Shown here in pieces: positions 46,370 through 57,290 of a stretch of DNA of 64,000 nucleotides. Every line of letters starts with the position of its first letter. Position 1 is the stretch's first letter. The DNA is from Thelephora terrestris (lineage: Eukaryota; Basidiomycota; Agaricomycetes; Thelephorales; Thelephoraceae). The notes below the pieces were generated by a model. That model searched no databases. It was not told where the DNA came from and saw only the letters and a list, made by a program, of their open reading frames with translations. The DNA is taken from positions 620,001-684,000 of the forward strand of contig WIUZ02000003.1 of NCBI GenBank assembly GCA_015956445.1, written 5' to 3'. Both the position numbers and the translations under genes were made by a program.

Positions 46370-46707
46370 TTGTTCTTGTATATGGTTTATTTCATCTTGA
46401 ATTTCAAACAAGTGATGTTGTTTTTACCTTGCAGGGAAACTGGACTGGTGAGAATCTCAATTGTTCCTCATGACGAACATTGCTTGGCCAAGCACTGATG
46501 AGCTTCATTAAGCACTGATCAGCATCATTAAGCACTGATCAGCATCGTTAAGCAACAAAGTACAAATTTTGATGACAATGCTGAACAAAAGGGCTCTATG
46601 CTTTTCATGTTGATGCTTAACATGCTGATCTGTGCTAATTTATACCAATTGATGCTGATTCGTGCTGAGTTCAGCACAATCAGCAGATTGGTAAAATTTC
46701 TGATGTC

Positions 46708-46771
46708 ATTTGGGGTGTAGACTTGAAATCTTCTACCCTGTGGGGGCGTAGGTTCGAATCCTACAGGTGCT
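46708..46771 (+). pseudogene. tRNA-Ser(TGA)-like 3' half, copy 2
   Basis: Same as 3,678-3,735: a CTTGAAA loop, GGTTCGAATCC T-arm, CAGGTGCT end and a T5 run just after. The 5' half is missing and a MITE-like end lies there instead. Confidence 0.5.
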
Positions 46772-46799
46772 ATTTTTGGCCACCTTCCCCCACATGCTT

Positions 46800-47110
46800 G
46801 AGAAGCCAGTTTTCGATGGCATATACACCACATACTCAGCCCCAGATCCAAGGCACTGGACTTCAGCAATGTGAGCATCAAAACAAGGCCTACAGTATTC
46901 CTTTTCAGCCTTTATGCTACCTCCCACAACCCAAGCTTCTTCAAGTTTTGCAGAGTGGCCGGGATGATCATAATATTGGTTTTGCCACCAACCATGAGCA
47001 GCATTTGAGGGCATGGGGAGAGAGGAATGTATAATTTGGGGTGTAACATATTGTTTTATACAATAGGCTTCAACAAAACCGCACACAACCCTGCTGGCAA
47101 CTGTGGTCAA
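46800..47110 (-). pseudogene. Cys/His-containing N-terminal fragment, possibly transposase-related
   Basis: The - strand frame from ~47,110 contains NAAHGWWQNQYYDHPG, KEYCRPCFDAHIAEVQ and ends near the tRNA-like sequence. A Cys-x2-Cys with an upstream Trp pair recalls zinc-finger N-termini of some hAT-type or unclassified Agaricomycete element proteins. This is only a resemblance, and no catalytic part follows. Confidence 0.3.
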
Positions 47111-47134
47111 GCTCGCGCAGACCTTGGGGCAGTC

Positions 47135-47300
47135 TAGACTAATGTTCTCGTAGTTCGGTTCACGTTCGGTCCAGCCAAATTTTTACGAATGTGAACGCCG
47201 AACTTGACTGCTATCCTTGGCGGTGGCGAACGCGAACGCGACCATGTTCAGTTCACGTTCGGATACTCTTGGTTCGGGTCAAGTTCGGTTTGCGTTCAAA
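47135..47300. repeat. GTTCGG-rich repeat, copy 1
   Basis: It starts GTCTAGACTAATGTTC and contains many GTTCGGTTCACGTTCGG-like units in both orientations. A related repeat with the same start lies at ~56,940-57,140. Confidence 0.5.
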
Positions 47301-47771
47301 CTTCAAACACATGGGTAACGAGTGGGTTTCTGTCACGGCAGCATATATATTATATTTTGTAGCGTGTTGAACAATTGCACAAACATTCCACCATACTTGA
47401 ACTGGGCAGTTAGTCAGCATGCCACTTACGCTTCAGGCCTCAGGCTAGTGGGGACTGTGACTTCCGGCGGAGCCACTGGTATGCGAGTTTTGAGGTCTGG
47501 GAACCTGCTCCTGATCAAGGGTGGCAGCACTCGGATCTACCTCCGTCAATTTGTGTTTCGGGGAGCTGAAGATGTGAGTATCCTGGGGAATATTCTCAAT
47601 CTATCTCACTTGCATCCTTCAAGCTTCCATCTGTATTTAGCGCACAACTTATGGCCATAGTGAGAGTGCCTTTTTAACGGAGGTAGAATGTTTGGGGGTC
47701 ACCCGCGTTGTGGCTGGACCTACCCACAACAGATCAATAATATGTAATTAGACTATCCTAGACTACTGTAC
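47301..47771. other. Unrecognised stretch before PAL2
   Basis: It contains a 112-codon + strand frame (47,322-47,660) with no resemblance I recognise. The last bases include the PAL2 target duplication. Confidence 0.3.
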
Positions 47772-48889
47772 CAGTAGTACTTATTAAAATGATTAAGACT
47801 TTGTGATGTTTTGTCTTAAAAGTGAATAATTTTTCTCATGAGTTCCTCAATGCCCCCAAGGGGGCAAATTTTACTCATAGAGTATTAATCAAAATTATGG
47901 GGGGGACTAGGACCCAGCTGACCGGGCACTGGTGTTCCCAATTAGGCAGGTGCCGACGGTGTGGATGACCCGGGAGAGTGGATTGCTTATATAATGAAAA
48001 ATAGACTGTGGGAATTTCCGATCAAAATTTTCCCAAAAGGGAAAATTTGATGGCTGAGATAAGCAGGTCATGTGACTGAAAAAAGTGGGTTTTGGTTATG
48101 TAAGCAGGTCATGTGATCGACCAAAAAAAGAAAGTTTTGATGGCTTATATAAGCGTCTCAAAAATGCTTTTGGACGGGTATTTCCTAAAAAGGAAATTCC
48201 TTTTTAGGAAAATTTGATGGCTGACATAAACAGGTCATGTGACTGAAAAAAGTGGGTGTTGCTGATGTAATCAGGTCATGTGACCGACCAAAAAAGGAAA
48301 GTTTTGATGGCTTACATAAGTGTCTCAAAAATGCTTTTGAACGGGTATTTCCTAAAAAGGAAATTCCCTTTTAGGAAATATTTGATGGCTTACATAAGCG
48401 GCTCAAAAATGCTTTTTGCAAAAATTACCGAAAAAGGAAATTTTGATGGCTTACATAAGCAACTCAGAAATGATTTTGACAAAAAATACCAAAAAAGGAA
48501 ATTATATGCTAAAAAATTCGGAAAAATGCCAGAAAAATCCTAAAAAATACCGAAAAAATTCCCACAGGTCTAGAAAGTGCCCAAAATGGTAAATCAATTC
48601 CAGAAATATCCAAAAAATTGTTTTTCTGGCTGGAAAAATCAGGAAAAAATCCGAAAAAATTCCCAAAAATTCCAGAATATAGGTAAATATTTTATAAAAA
48701 TCATTTCAATTTTTTTGGTCCATTGAATAGCCCATAATTCCAATATTCATGTATTTTTTGCCCAAAAAATTCATAAAAATCCCAAAAAATAAATAAAAAT
48801 TGGAAAATACAAATACACCTATAATATTCATTACACCATGAAGTAAAGACCAGTTTGTGATCATAAACCAGCCCTAAACCTAGTCCTGG

Positions 48890-49114
48890 ACCTAACCTAA
48901 CCTAACCTAGCCTAAACCTAACCTAACCCTAACCTAAACCTAACCTAACCTAACCCTAACCCTAAACCTAACCTGCCCTAAACCCAGCCTGCCCTAAACC
49001 TAACCTAGCACCAAACCTAAACCTAAACCTAACCTAAACCTAAACCTAACCTGCCCTAAACCTAACTCTGACCTGGCCTAGTTTGGCCTTATCTTATCTT
49101 ATCTTATCTTATCT

Positions 49115-49145
<31 letters not shown>

Positions 49146-49150
49146 TCTTA
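48890..49150 (+). repeat. (CCTAA)n and (TATCT)n arrays, left arm of PAL2
   Basis: Shorter relatives of the PAL1 arrays: CCTAACCTAAA units, then ~13 TATCT units. Confidence 0.9.
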
Positions 49151-50099
49151 TCCTGTCTTACCTACCCTAGACCCAACCTAACCTGACATAGTCAACTTAA
49201 CCTAGTCCACCACAGATCACCCAACCTAACCTAAAGTGGTCCACCTGACCCAGACTGATGCAGCTTGAGTTTATCTCTTCTAATCAGCTGTTATCTTATC
49301 TGGCCTTAATCTAAATACCCTAGCTAACCAACATTTAACCCAACCTCACCTGGCTCACCAGCAAGTAACTGGGCTACAGGAACACACCCTGAGCTGCACT
49401 ATCCCATATCCTATATCCAACCGTCACTCAAACACAAGAACTGTGGTGGACCTACAAGTTGGTGGACCCACAAGTATAGGCTGCTCACTCAGTGGAGACA
49501 TCTGTTATCCAACCTCACCCACGTACCACCCTCACCCTGGATTCTGTGCCAGACCACAACTTCACCACGGCTCAAGTTCAACCACCTGGCTGAACCTGCA
49601 AGTCAGGTTGATAGACTGTTGGTTATGGATCCATGGATTTGTAGACCTGATTGTACATGGGTTCAGCCAGGTGGTTGAACTTGAGCCGTGGTGAAGTTGT
49701 GGTCTGGCACAGAATCCAGGGTGAGGGTGGTACGTGGGTGAGGTTGGATAACAGATGTCTCCACTGAGTGAGCAGCCTATACTTGTGGGTCCACCAACTT
49801 GTAGGTCCACCACAGTTCTTGTGTTTGAGTGACGGTTGGATATAGGATATGGGATAGTGCAGCTCAGGGTGTGTTCCTGTAGCCCAGTTACTTGCTGGTG
49901 AGCCAGGTGAGGTTGGGTTAAATGTTGGTTAGCTAGGGTATTTAGATTAAGGCCAGATAAGATAACAGCTGATTAGAAGAGATAAACTCAAGCTGCATCA
50001 GTCTGGGTCAGGTGGACCACTTTAGGTTAGGTTGGGTGATCTGTGGTGGACTAGGTTAAGTTGACTATGTCAGGTTAGGTTGGGTCTAGGGTAGGTAAG

Positions 50100-50110
50100 A
50101 CAGGATAAGA

Positions 50111-50141
<31 letters not shown>

Positions 50142-50380
50142 AGATAAGATAAGATAAGATAAGATAAGGCCAAACTAGGCCAGGTCAGAGTTAGGTTTAG
50201 GGCAGGTTAGGTTTAGGTTTAGGTTTAGGTTTAGGTTTAGGTTTGGTGCTAGGTTAGGTTTAGGGCAGGCTGGGTTTAGGGCAGGTTAGGTTTAGGGTTA
50301 GGGTTAGGTTAGGTTAGGTTTAGGTTAGGGTTAGGTTAGGTTTAGGCTAGGTTAGGTTAGGTTAGGTCCAGGACTAGGTT
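50100..50380 (-). repeat. (AGATA)n and (TTAGG)n arrays, right arm of PAL2
   Basis: Mirror of 48,890-49,150. Confidence 0.9.
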
Positions 50381-51348
50381 TAGGGCTGGTTTATGATCAC
50401 AAACTGGTCTTTACTTCATGGTGTAATGAATATTATAGGTGTATTTGTATTTTCCAATTTTTATTTATTTTTTTGGGATTTTTATGAATTTTTTGGGCAA
50501 AAAATACATGAATATTGGAATTATGGGCTATTCAATGGACCAAAAAATTGAAATGATTTTTATAAAATATTTACCTATATTCTGGAATTTTTGGGAATTT
50601 TTTCGGATTTTTTCCTGATTTTTCCAGCCAGAAAAACAATTTTTTGGATATTTCTGGAATTGATTTACCATTTTGGGCACTTTCTAGACCTGTGGGAATT
50701 TTTTCGGTATTTTTTAGGATTTTTCTGGCATTTTTCCGAATTTTTTAGCATATAATTTCCTTTTTTGGTATTTTTTGTCAAAATCATTTCTGAGTTGCTT
50801 ATGTAAGCCATCAAAATTTCCTTTTTCGGTAATTTTTGCAAAAAGCATTTTTGAGCCGCTTATGTAAGCCATCAAATATTTCCTAAAAGGGAATTTCCTT
50901 TTTAGGAAATACCCGTTCAAAAGCATTTTTGAGACACTTATGTAAGCCATCAAAACTTTCCTTTTTTGGTCGGTCACATGACCTGATTACATCAGCAACA
51001 CCCACTTTTTTCAGTCACATGACCTGTTTATGTCAGCCATCAAATTTTCCTAAAAAGGAATTTCCTTTTTAGGAAATACCCGTCCAAAAGCATTTTTGAG
51101 ACGCTTATATAAGCCATCAAAACTTTCTTTTTTTGGTCGATCACATGACCTGCTTACATAACCAAAACCCACTTTTTTCAGTCACATGACCTGCTTATCT
51201 CAGCCATCAAATTTTCCCTTTTGGGAAAATTTTGATCGGAAATTCCCACAGTCTATTTTTCATTATATAAGCAATCCACTCTCCCGGGTCATCCACACCG
51301 TCGGCACCTGCCTAATTGGGAACACCAGTGCCCGGTCAGCTGGGTCCT

Positions 51349-54300
51349 TGTCAGGAACATGGTATTTTTAAACTTTTTATAACACGCTCTTTCTTCGAAC
51401 TCTTCTTACCAATTCTTATGTTTGAATGCTTCACCTTCCTTATCCTTCACACCGATCATTCAAAACACACAAAACGCGCATACATTCACGGCAATACGAA
51501 ACAACCTGGCTATACAAATGCTTCTACAACGTCCTCAAAAGTCGACTCTATCTACGGCAGGCCTCATGGTCATCACCCGTCCATCCCGGAGATCGTAGTG
51601 CTGGCCCCTTCTCGCAAGAACCTCCCTGAACATGGCGTCACCATCTTCGGCACTCAGCTGAACGACTAGTTCAAGCCGATAGGAAGAGATACCTTCGAGC
51701 GGACCGATCAGCCTCCCAGATGTCACCGAACTGCGGAACACCTGGTCCCACATCTCCATCACCGGGTGACTGCTCGACAGTACTGTCGACGTAGTCGGCA
51801 AGCGACCCTCCATCTCCCTCATCGGACCCCTGGGCGGAATCCTGTCTTGCGAGTCGTAGCTGGTGGCGAAGCTGGATCTCCGACTCGACCTGTCGGTAGG
51901 GACGGTTGACTCGATAGCGGAACTCTCGTCCCCCACCTCGACCAGAGAGGTCACCATCCGACTCAACTGGTCGAGGGTAAGGATTAGCCGACGCGGTCAT
52001 ACGATGAGCAGGACGGCGTCGAGAGCGCTTGCAACGTTGCCCCTTAGTCACCGGACGTACCTCGGCGACCCGTGGAGCATCTTCAGCTCGGTCCACTTCC
52101 ATGACCGCATCCTCGATCTTCACCAACTGATGGATCGGCTGCAAGACACAGCGCCCACAGTTCTCCTTGTCGGAAGCGGCCAAGGTGGAAGCCGGACCTG
52201 GAGTCGGAACGGGAACCGCGTTCTCGATCGGAGGCGTCGCATAGGACGACGGGTTAGGCGATGGGAGTACCACCTCGTCGGCGTACTCCAACTCAAACGG
52301 AACATCGGCGGTCCCCTGACCAACCAATTTGGGACCCTCCTTGCAGTTGCAGGTCTTGTCCTGCAAGGACTCAACCTGCGCTGTCAACACAGCCACCACG
52401 TTCTCGAGTTCTTCGGTCTAGGAAATGTCAGCTTCCATCATTCTAAGCAATGATGAAAGCAGCATTACCTTTTCATCCCTCCTGGCCAACGCTCCCTTGA
52501 TGTTGTTATCCCTGACCTTCAGACCGGTGATCAACTCTTGATGGTTGGCGACCATTGCCTCCAACGCTTCGTTCGTTCCCTGCTGGAAGGCGGCCAAGGT
52601 CTCCTTCATCTGAAGACCCTCCGCAGACAGACGAAGGATGTCTGCCTTCGCCTCCTTCACCTCCCGCTCCAATCGTTCCACCTAGGCAGTCTGATTAGTC
52701 GAGAGTCATACTCGAATATTCAGACGGAAAACCTACCCGGCTTTCCCCCTCCCGAACGAGCGACCACAAAAGGCTAGTGGAAGCGGTAGCATGACGGACG
52801 GCCCGAGGAACGGTAGCTCCGTGCTCCAACAGGTCCTGATCGTAGATTCCCCTCTGAAGGGTGTACCAGAGCTCCTTCTTGATCGGATGCTCCAACTCTC
52901 CGAACCTACCCCTCATCTGGAAGGCCACCTTCTCCGCGATAATCGTACGGACCCAGAGCTCATCATCCCAGGTTAACCCCTTCAAATGAGGCATAGTCTC
53001 CCTGAGACGTTCGGCGTCCACTTCCGTGACGACCTCCAAGATCTAGAAGCCGTTAGCTGGACATCAACGCCCAAAAGAACGTAACCTCTACCTAGAGGAA
53101 GGCGTTAGTGCAAACACACGAAGCTCTAGGTCTCCCCCATACCTGGTCATCCGTGGTATAGGGAGTCCCAGCCGCACAGGCGTAGGACTTGCAAGCGGCG
53201 GCACGACGGTCGATACGAGAGATGGTGGAGATACCATTGGCGACTTTGTAGGTATGGTTGTTGGGGAAGGACATGTTTTGGTAGGATGATGGGGAAGTTG
53301 CTGGTGTTGCTGATCAAGGATGGCTCCAAGAAGACGTCCTTCTTATAGCCTAGATCGGTGATCCTTCACGTGACCTACCTCGACGAACCTCATTGGTCCG
53401 GGTCACATCAACTTCTGCCCCTGTACCATCATCGTCGGCTTACTACATCAAGCTGACACCTCAGCCCGCGGGACGGCCTTGGAAGAACTTCGTTCCGGAA
53501 CGCCTAGAACGCGCGCGCACTAAAAATAGGTCTCAAGACCCTGATGACCCCGTTATGACATCACGAACCCCTTTTACGACCCCTCATGACTTTACGATTA
53601 CAATCAACCCTGGACCCTGATCCCACACGTGGACAGTCACATCACAGTCTCCTAACCGGAGGAAGGACTCGCCGCTATTCGGAAGCATCGCCTTAGGATC
53701 CTTCTGGTTAGCCCAGCGCATGTGGAGTAGCCGTTAGCGTGAAACGCCGGCGAATCTGTAATCCCTCATGTCCCATGAGTCTAGGCCCGACCTCCTCATG
53801 TTCGGACGTACGTTGAGGTTGCCACTTGTCCGTGATGCTGTTACCGCCTACAGACAACAAGGGATGTTGAATGTCTCTACTCCCGAATCCAGCTGGCAGA
53901 GGCCATGTAAAGGGAGATTGACACCTGGCCCTTGGGTGAGATCCCAAGGTACGAACTTTCACGACCCCATGCTCCTATTTCCATTTGGACTAGTGTTATC
54001 TTTACCCCTATGTTTCATGCGGACATTCCTTATCTTTTATGCAATTCTTCACACGCTAGTAAGGCCCTTTGTCTCCTACTCTCCCACGCGTCACCTTTGT
54101 TCGCTTCCCTTACTTAGCGTTCTCACACTCCTTATCTCCCTTTGTTCTGGACTTGATAAGGGTATATTAGGGTATTGACGTCATGGCCACTCCTTTAGTA
54201 TAAGTAGCAACTGTGGCTGTATCGTAGTACCTTAGTTTTGTTACCTCAGGAAATCCTCTGCCCTTCTCAGCCCAGTTGCAGTTAAGGACAAGTCAGAGTT

Positions 54301-54652
54301 TCTTGTTTGATCCAAGACATCCCCATCTGCTCTCCCTCCCGCTCTGCGCGTCAACTGCGCCTCGTAACTATAGACTCTCTGCAGTCATATTAGAACACCT
54401 CGAGCGTCCAGTCGATCAACTGGTGGAGTCATCAAATCCTGTTGTAGGGATCAACCCTTGCTTGTTAAACCGAACGAAGTGCGGTTTAGGTTGGGTTTCT
54501 CTTTAGGATTTCGACCTGACTTGTAGTGACCTCGGACAACCTACCGGAAGAATAGAGACGTGATCGTTCTCTCACAAGCTAGTTGGACTAGTGAGTACTC
54601 TGCGGAGTCGGCTCAGTGCACTGGTAGTTGTTGGGGTAGAGTGGCCCTGACA
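51349..54652 (+). mobile_element. Family A giant LTR-like unit, copy A4 (recombination partner of A5)
   Basis: It is 3,304 bp from TGTCAGGAACATGG to GTGGCCCTGACA. The left flank is GTCCT (51,344-51,348) and the right flank GAAAG (54,653-54,657), which do not match each other but do match the flanks of A5. It carries the outward TATA (~54,200) and the - strand gene from ~53,274 down to ~51,671. It looks whole. It is almost identical to A5 (same length and near-identical frames), so both are young or recently homogenised. Confidence 0.85.
51671..53274 (-). CDS. Antisense gene of family A unit A4
   Basis: The same four blocks as in A1 all look open: N-terminal ~53,147-53,274, helical ~52,735-53,044, coiled-coil ~52,470-52,681, and a Cys/Pro/Arg-rich C-terminal block ~51,671-52,420. 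Intron-like gaps of ~50-105 nt separate them. A CTATAAG box lies ~70 bp upstream of the start. The function is unknown. Conservation of blocks between diverged copies suggests it was maintained as protein. Confidence 0.55.
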
Positions 54653-54750
54653 GAAAGGAGTTGCGGGTTGGTCTGAATACCTGTTTCCAGAGTCGATGAG
54701 GCAAGGAATTATTGACTTGGTTGGTGAATCCATATCAATCCCATTGATTT
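54653..54750 (+). pseudogene. F-box gene 1, C-terminal end (displaced by the inversion)
   Basis: The frame reads GVAGWSEYLFPESMRQGIIDLVGES. The preceding residues HQLGPKGVGK are at 60,595-60,640 on the - strand, next to A5. The target bases GAAAG are shared, so the codons join without change of frame once one target copy is counted. It is the tail of the gene whose other pieces lie at 60.6-61.0 and 62.8-63.6 kb. Confidence 0.6.
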
Positions 54751-54754
54751 TTGA

Positions 54755-55150
54755 CAATCACCACTGTATGTTGCCTACGTCACCAACAGAAAGAATCATC
54801 AACATTGTTGGTTGTCTCGAGGGTGCCACTGGGGTGGACTTGGCCGAGAGTGGTTGGGTTCCAACTTTTTCTTGCTTTGTGCGATTGGAAGCGTTCAGCT
54901 CTGAAGCGTTCAGCCTTGATGACATCCTCTTGGGGATGTTTTCTCCCCATTCCCCAACAATTTCAAGTTTCTCCATGTGGACCGCTCCGCCACTCTACCC
55001 TCGCAACCCCTTAATCTCATCTACCCCCTCCCACTTCTCGAAAACCTCAGTGTGGTTTGTTTCAATCTCAAGCCGGGTGGACCACCGACAATTAGTTCCT
55101 CTTCGGCCCTGGCCCCGCTGACTGGAATGCTTGACACGAGATGCTGCAGC
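54755..55150 (+). pseudogene. F-box-family fragment 2
   Basis: It shows LAESGWVPTFSCFVRLEAF and, in another frame, LNLIYPLPLLENLSVVCFNLKPGGPPTI. These match the middle of F-box gene 1 (63.0-63.4 kb: VTKGGWIQTFSSVMRFEAR and LVNLIYPLLVLRDLSL). There is at least one frame change, and no F-box domain is present. Confidence 0.6.
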
Positions 55151-55754
55151 GACTCATCCAACACTTGTGAGAATCATCAACCAGAATGGGCTTGGCTGAG
55201 AGGGAGAGCCACTGGAGATTATGGTGGGAACGTTAACCCCTTTGGATAACATGACCCATGGTCGGGCTCGAGTCGTAGCCTTCATTAGCACCCACTGGCA
55301 ACCTACGGGTGATTTAGTTGACCAGCTACTGAGGATAGCCATACGTATCTTGCATTTTCTGAGGTTGTCCTCAAATTAACCTCAGCCAAAGAGTTGAGAA
55401 AGCGCTCCCGGTTGTGACATACAATGTGAGTGCAGGTTGGACACTGTCGTTCACCCGAACGCCTGCGAGCAGCGAGTGCCAGATCTGACCAGGTAGAGAT
55501 AGTGGGGGCTCAACACATTTGCGGCGCTTGGTACTGCATCTATCATTGTTGACGAATGCAACAATTGATGGAGACTGTTGAATGAAGAGATTTGGATGGG
55601 AGTTTGCGAGGATCGAAAGCCAGTAAAAGTTGTAAGGGTGACACTCAGAATCCGTGGGGTGGGATGTGAAGAGTGCCGGCTTATTGGTGGCGCCTTAGGG
55701 TGAAGTTCAGCCTTGAAGCGCACTTGAGCCCACACCCGGGGTGGTGACGGTTAG
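55151..55754. other. No feature recognised
   Basis: About 600 bp lies between two F-box fragments. I see no convincing gene or repeat in it. Confidence 0.4.
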
Positions 55755-56877
55755 AAAATACTCAAGAAGGACAGATTGGTGGCAAAGTCTCCTTCCTTTC
55801 TCTCAAAGACCTCAATGCCTGGAAAGATATTTTCCCAGATGCTGTTAACTCACCTGCCACCTATACCAGCTCTCTGTTAATCAATTGCCCATGTGACATC
55901 TGCACCTTGGCAACTGTAGAAGGGAGAAGTTGGCTCCAGTTGTTTTCCAACGTTGTGCGTTTGACGGTCATTGGTGCGAGGTTTTGTGATTTCGTTTCCT
56001 TTCAACTGCTTCTTAAACCTCACTGCGCAGTTCCTGAAATCTCTTCTGCCTCACACTTCTTCAAGCTTCTTTGTTCCCTACCCCTTCTTGAAGACTTGAA
56101 AGTAGCAAGCTATGGGTTTGGCAACAACGATGACGATGACACCGCCTTCCACCCTCCAACCTCACCGCCGTTGACCAGAACCCTTGAACTTTGTATGGTT
56201 AAAATGGAATCCATCACATGCCAACTGTGGGAACTATGGGTGGCATTTGTTTTCGGAAACTCGTGTCCTCATGGAGCTGCAAGGATCAGTGTCGATGGGT
56301 CGGGGCTATGGTGGAGAAGTGCGTTGATACCCTCGAGTGCATCAAGTTTGTGGGCATGTACCTCGGTGAGTTTTGTTCCTTTGGTTTCCCTTTTGGACTT
56401 GTAGCTGAATTGTCCTCACTTCTGTGCTGGTGAATCTAGGAGAGGCTTCAATCAATCTCTTTGAAGTGATAAGACTCAAAGAGGTGATGTTTGGCCTCGA
56501 CGAAATTGAGGACGTGTGCCCCACTGTAGCACTCAAAACCATCACATCCAAACACACACAGTTCAAGAATGTTTCTATCTTCATCCCTGTCTCAGACCAT
56601 GCTCCTCTTGACAAAGCCATAGGTTTCATTAAAAAAGACATTCTCATCTGATGGATGGACTTTGACCGTGTTCCCATTCAACTCTGGGAGTTGCATGCAA
56701 TTCACACGCAGGTCACCTACACTACAGAACAAGAGGAGAAAGAGACACTTGAGTACATAGGGAGCTTGTTGCCAGAGATGATGAAGAGAGGAATACTTGG
56801 GACGGTAGATGCAGTGTTGGACAATCAACAACTCAAACATCATCAACAAGCCATGCTTCAAATAATCATGGTAATTT
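55755..56877 (+). pseudogene. F-box/LRR-like gene 3, decayed
   Basis: It shows LKDLNAWKDIFPDAVNSPATY (compare LEAWKNTFPDPSNSPAHH in gene 1), LFSNVVRLTVIGARF, HFFKLLCSLPLLEDLKVASYGF, MVEKCVDTLECIKFVGMYLG, then after an intron-like gap (~56,367-56,440) EVMFGLDEIEDV and a tail IGSLLPEMMKRGILG. A frame change near 56,220-56,245 and an in-frame TGA near 56,649 break it. F-box proteins recruit targets to SCF ubiquitin ligases; the N-terminal F-box itself is not seen here. Confidence 0.65.
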
Positions 56878-56939
56878 AAGCATGTGATCTGATTTGACTT
56901 TCAGACTTTGGACTTTCCGGAGATTCTTAGTTTGTCATA

Positions 56940-57140
56940 GTCTAGACTAATGTTCTTGTAGTCCGGTTCTGAACCCGCCGAACCAAAGTTCAAACACTAA
57001 CATGACCAGCAGGAACCGAACCCAATGTCCGGTTCATGCTACGTTCTCAAGGTGTTCGGTTCACGTTCGGCCTGGGCATGGGATTACTGAACATGTTCGA
57101 ACGCGTTCGAATGCGTCCGAACCCGTTAGATGTGCCGTAG
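56940..57140. repeat. GTTCGG-rich repeat, copy 2
   Basis: It shares the start GTCTAGACTAATGTTCTTGTAG with 47,135 and contains CGGTTC/GAACCG units. It ends near the PAL2 target duplication at 57,142-57,148. Confidence 0.5.
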
Positions 57141-57148
57141 TGTACAGT

Positions 57149-57290
57149 CAGTAATATTTATTAAAATGATTAAGACTTTGTGATGTTTTGTCTTAAAAGT
57201 GAATAATTTTTCTCATGAGTTCCTCAATGCCCCCAAGGGGGCAAATTTTACTCATAGAGTATTAATCAAAATTATGGGGGGGACTAGGAC
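57149..57290 (-). mobile_element. Displaced right tip of PAL2 (142 bp)
   Basis: It is near-identical to the left tip 47,772-47,913, same length, ending in AGGAC exactly where A5 begins. Confidence 0.85.

Larger units (their letters stand above)
45478..46798 (+). repeat. Inverted-duplicate segment, copy 2 (partner at 3,647-4,742)
   Basis: It matches 3,647-4,742 inverted over its full length except for the 204-bp MITE at 46,166-46,369. It contains the tRNA-Ser-like 3' half near its right end. Confidence 0.75.
47772..51348. mobile_element. PAL2: palindromic foldback element (right tip displaced to 57,149-57,290)
   Basis: It starts CAGTAGTACTTATTAAAATG with the same internal order as PAL1: GAAATTTCC/TTTGATGGCT repeats, (CCTAA)n, (TATCT)n, a unique arm, and a centre near 49,630. 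The right arm ends at 51,348 where family A copy A4 begins. The missing 142-bp tip lies inverted at 57,149-57,290. With the tip put back, a 7-bp duplication ACTGTAC flanks the element (47,765-47,771, and 57,142-57,148 on the other strand). No transposase frame is present. Confidence 0.8.
54653..57290. other. Segment inverted by recombination between A4 and A5
   Basis: The flanks of A4 are GTCCT/GAAAG and those of A5 are AGGAC/CTTTC, exact reverse complements in swapped order. If the segment is turned round, A4 gains GTCCT on both sides and A5 gains CTTTC on both sides. PAL2 also regains its right tip, and an F-box frame runs on across the A5 site. This is the pattern left by crossing-over between two inverted repeats. 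Confidence 0.85.

Noticed and set aside
47322-47660. 112-codon frame as a host gene
   Set aside because: No recognisable motif; it sits between repeats and has no conserved counterpart in the window.
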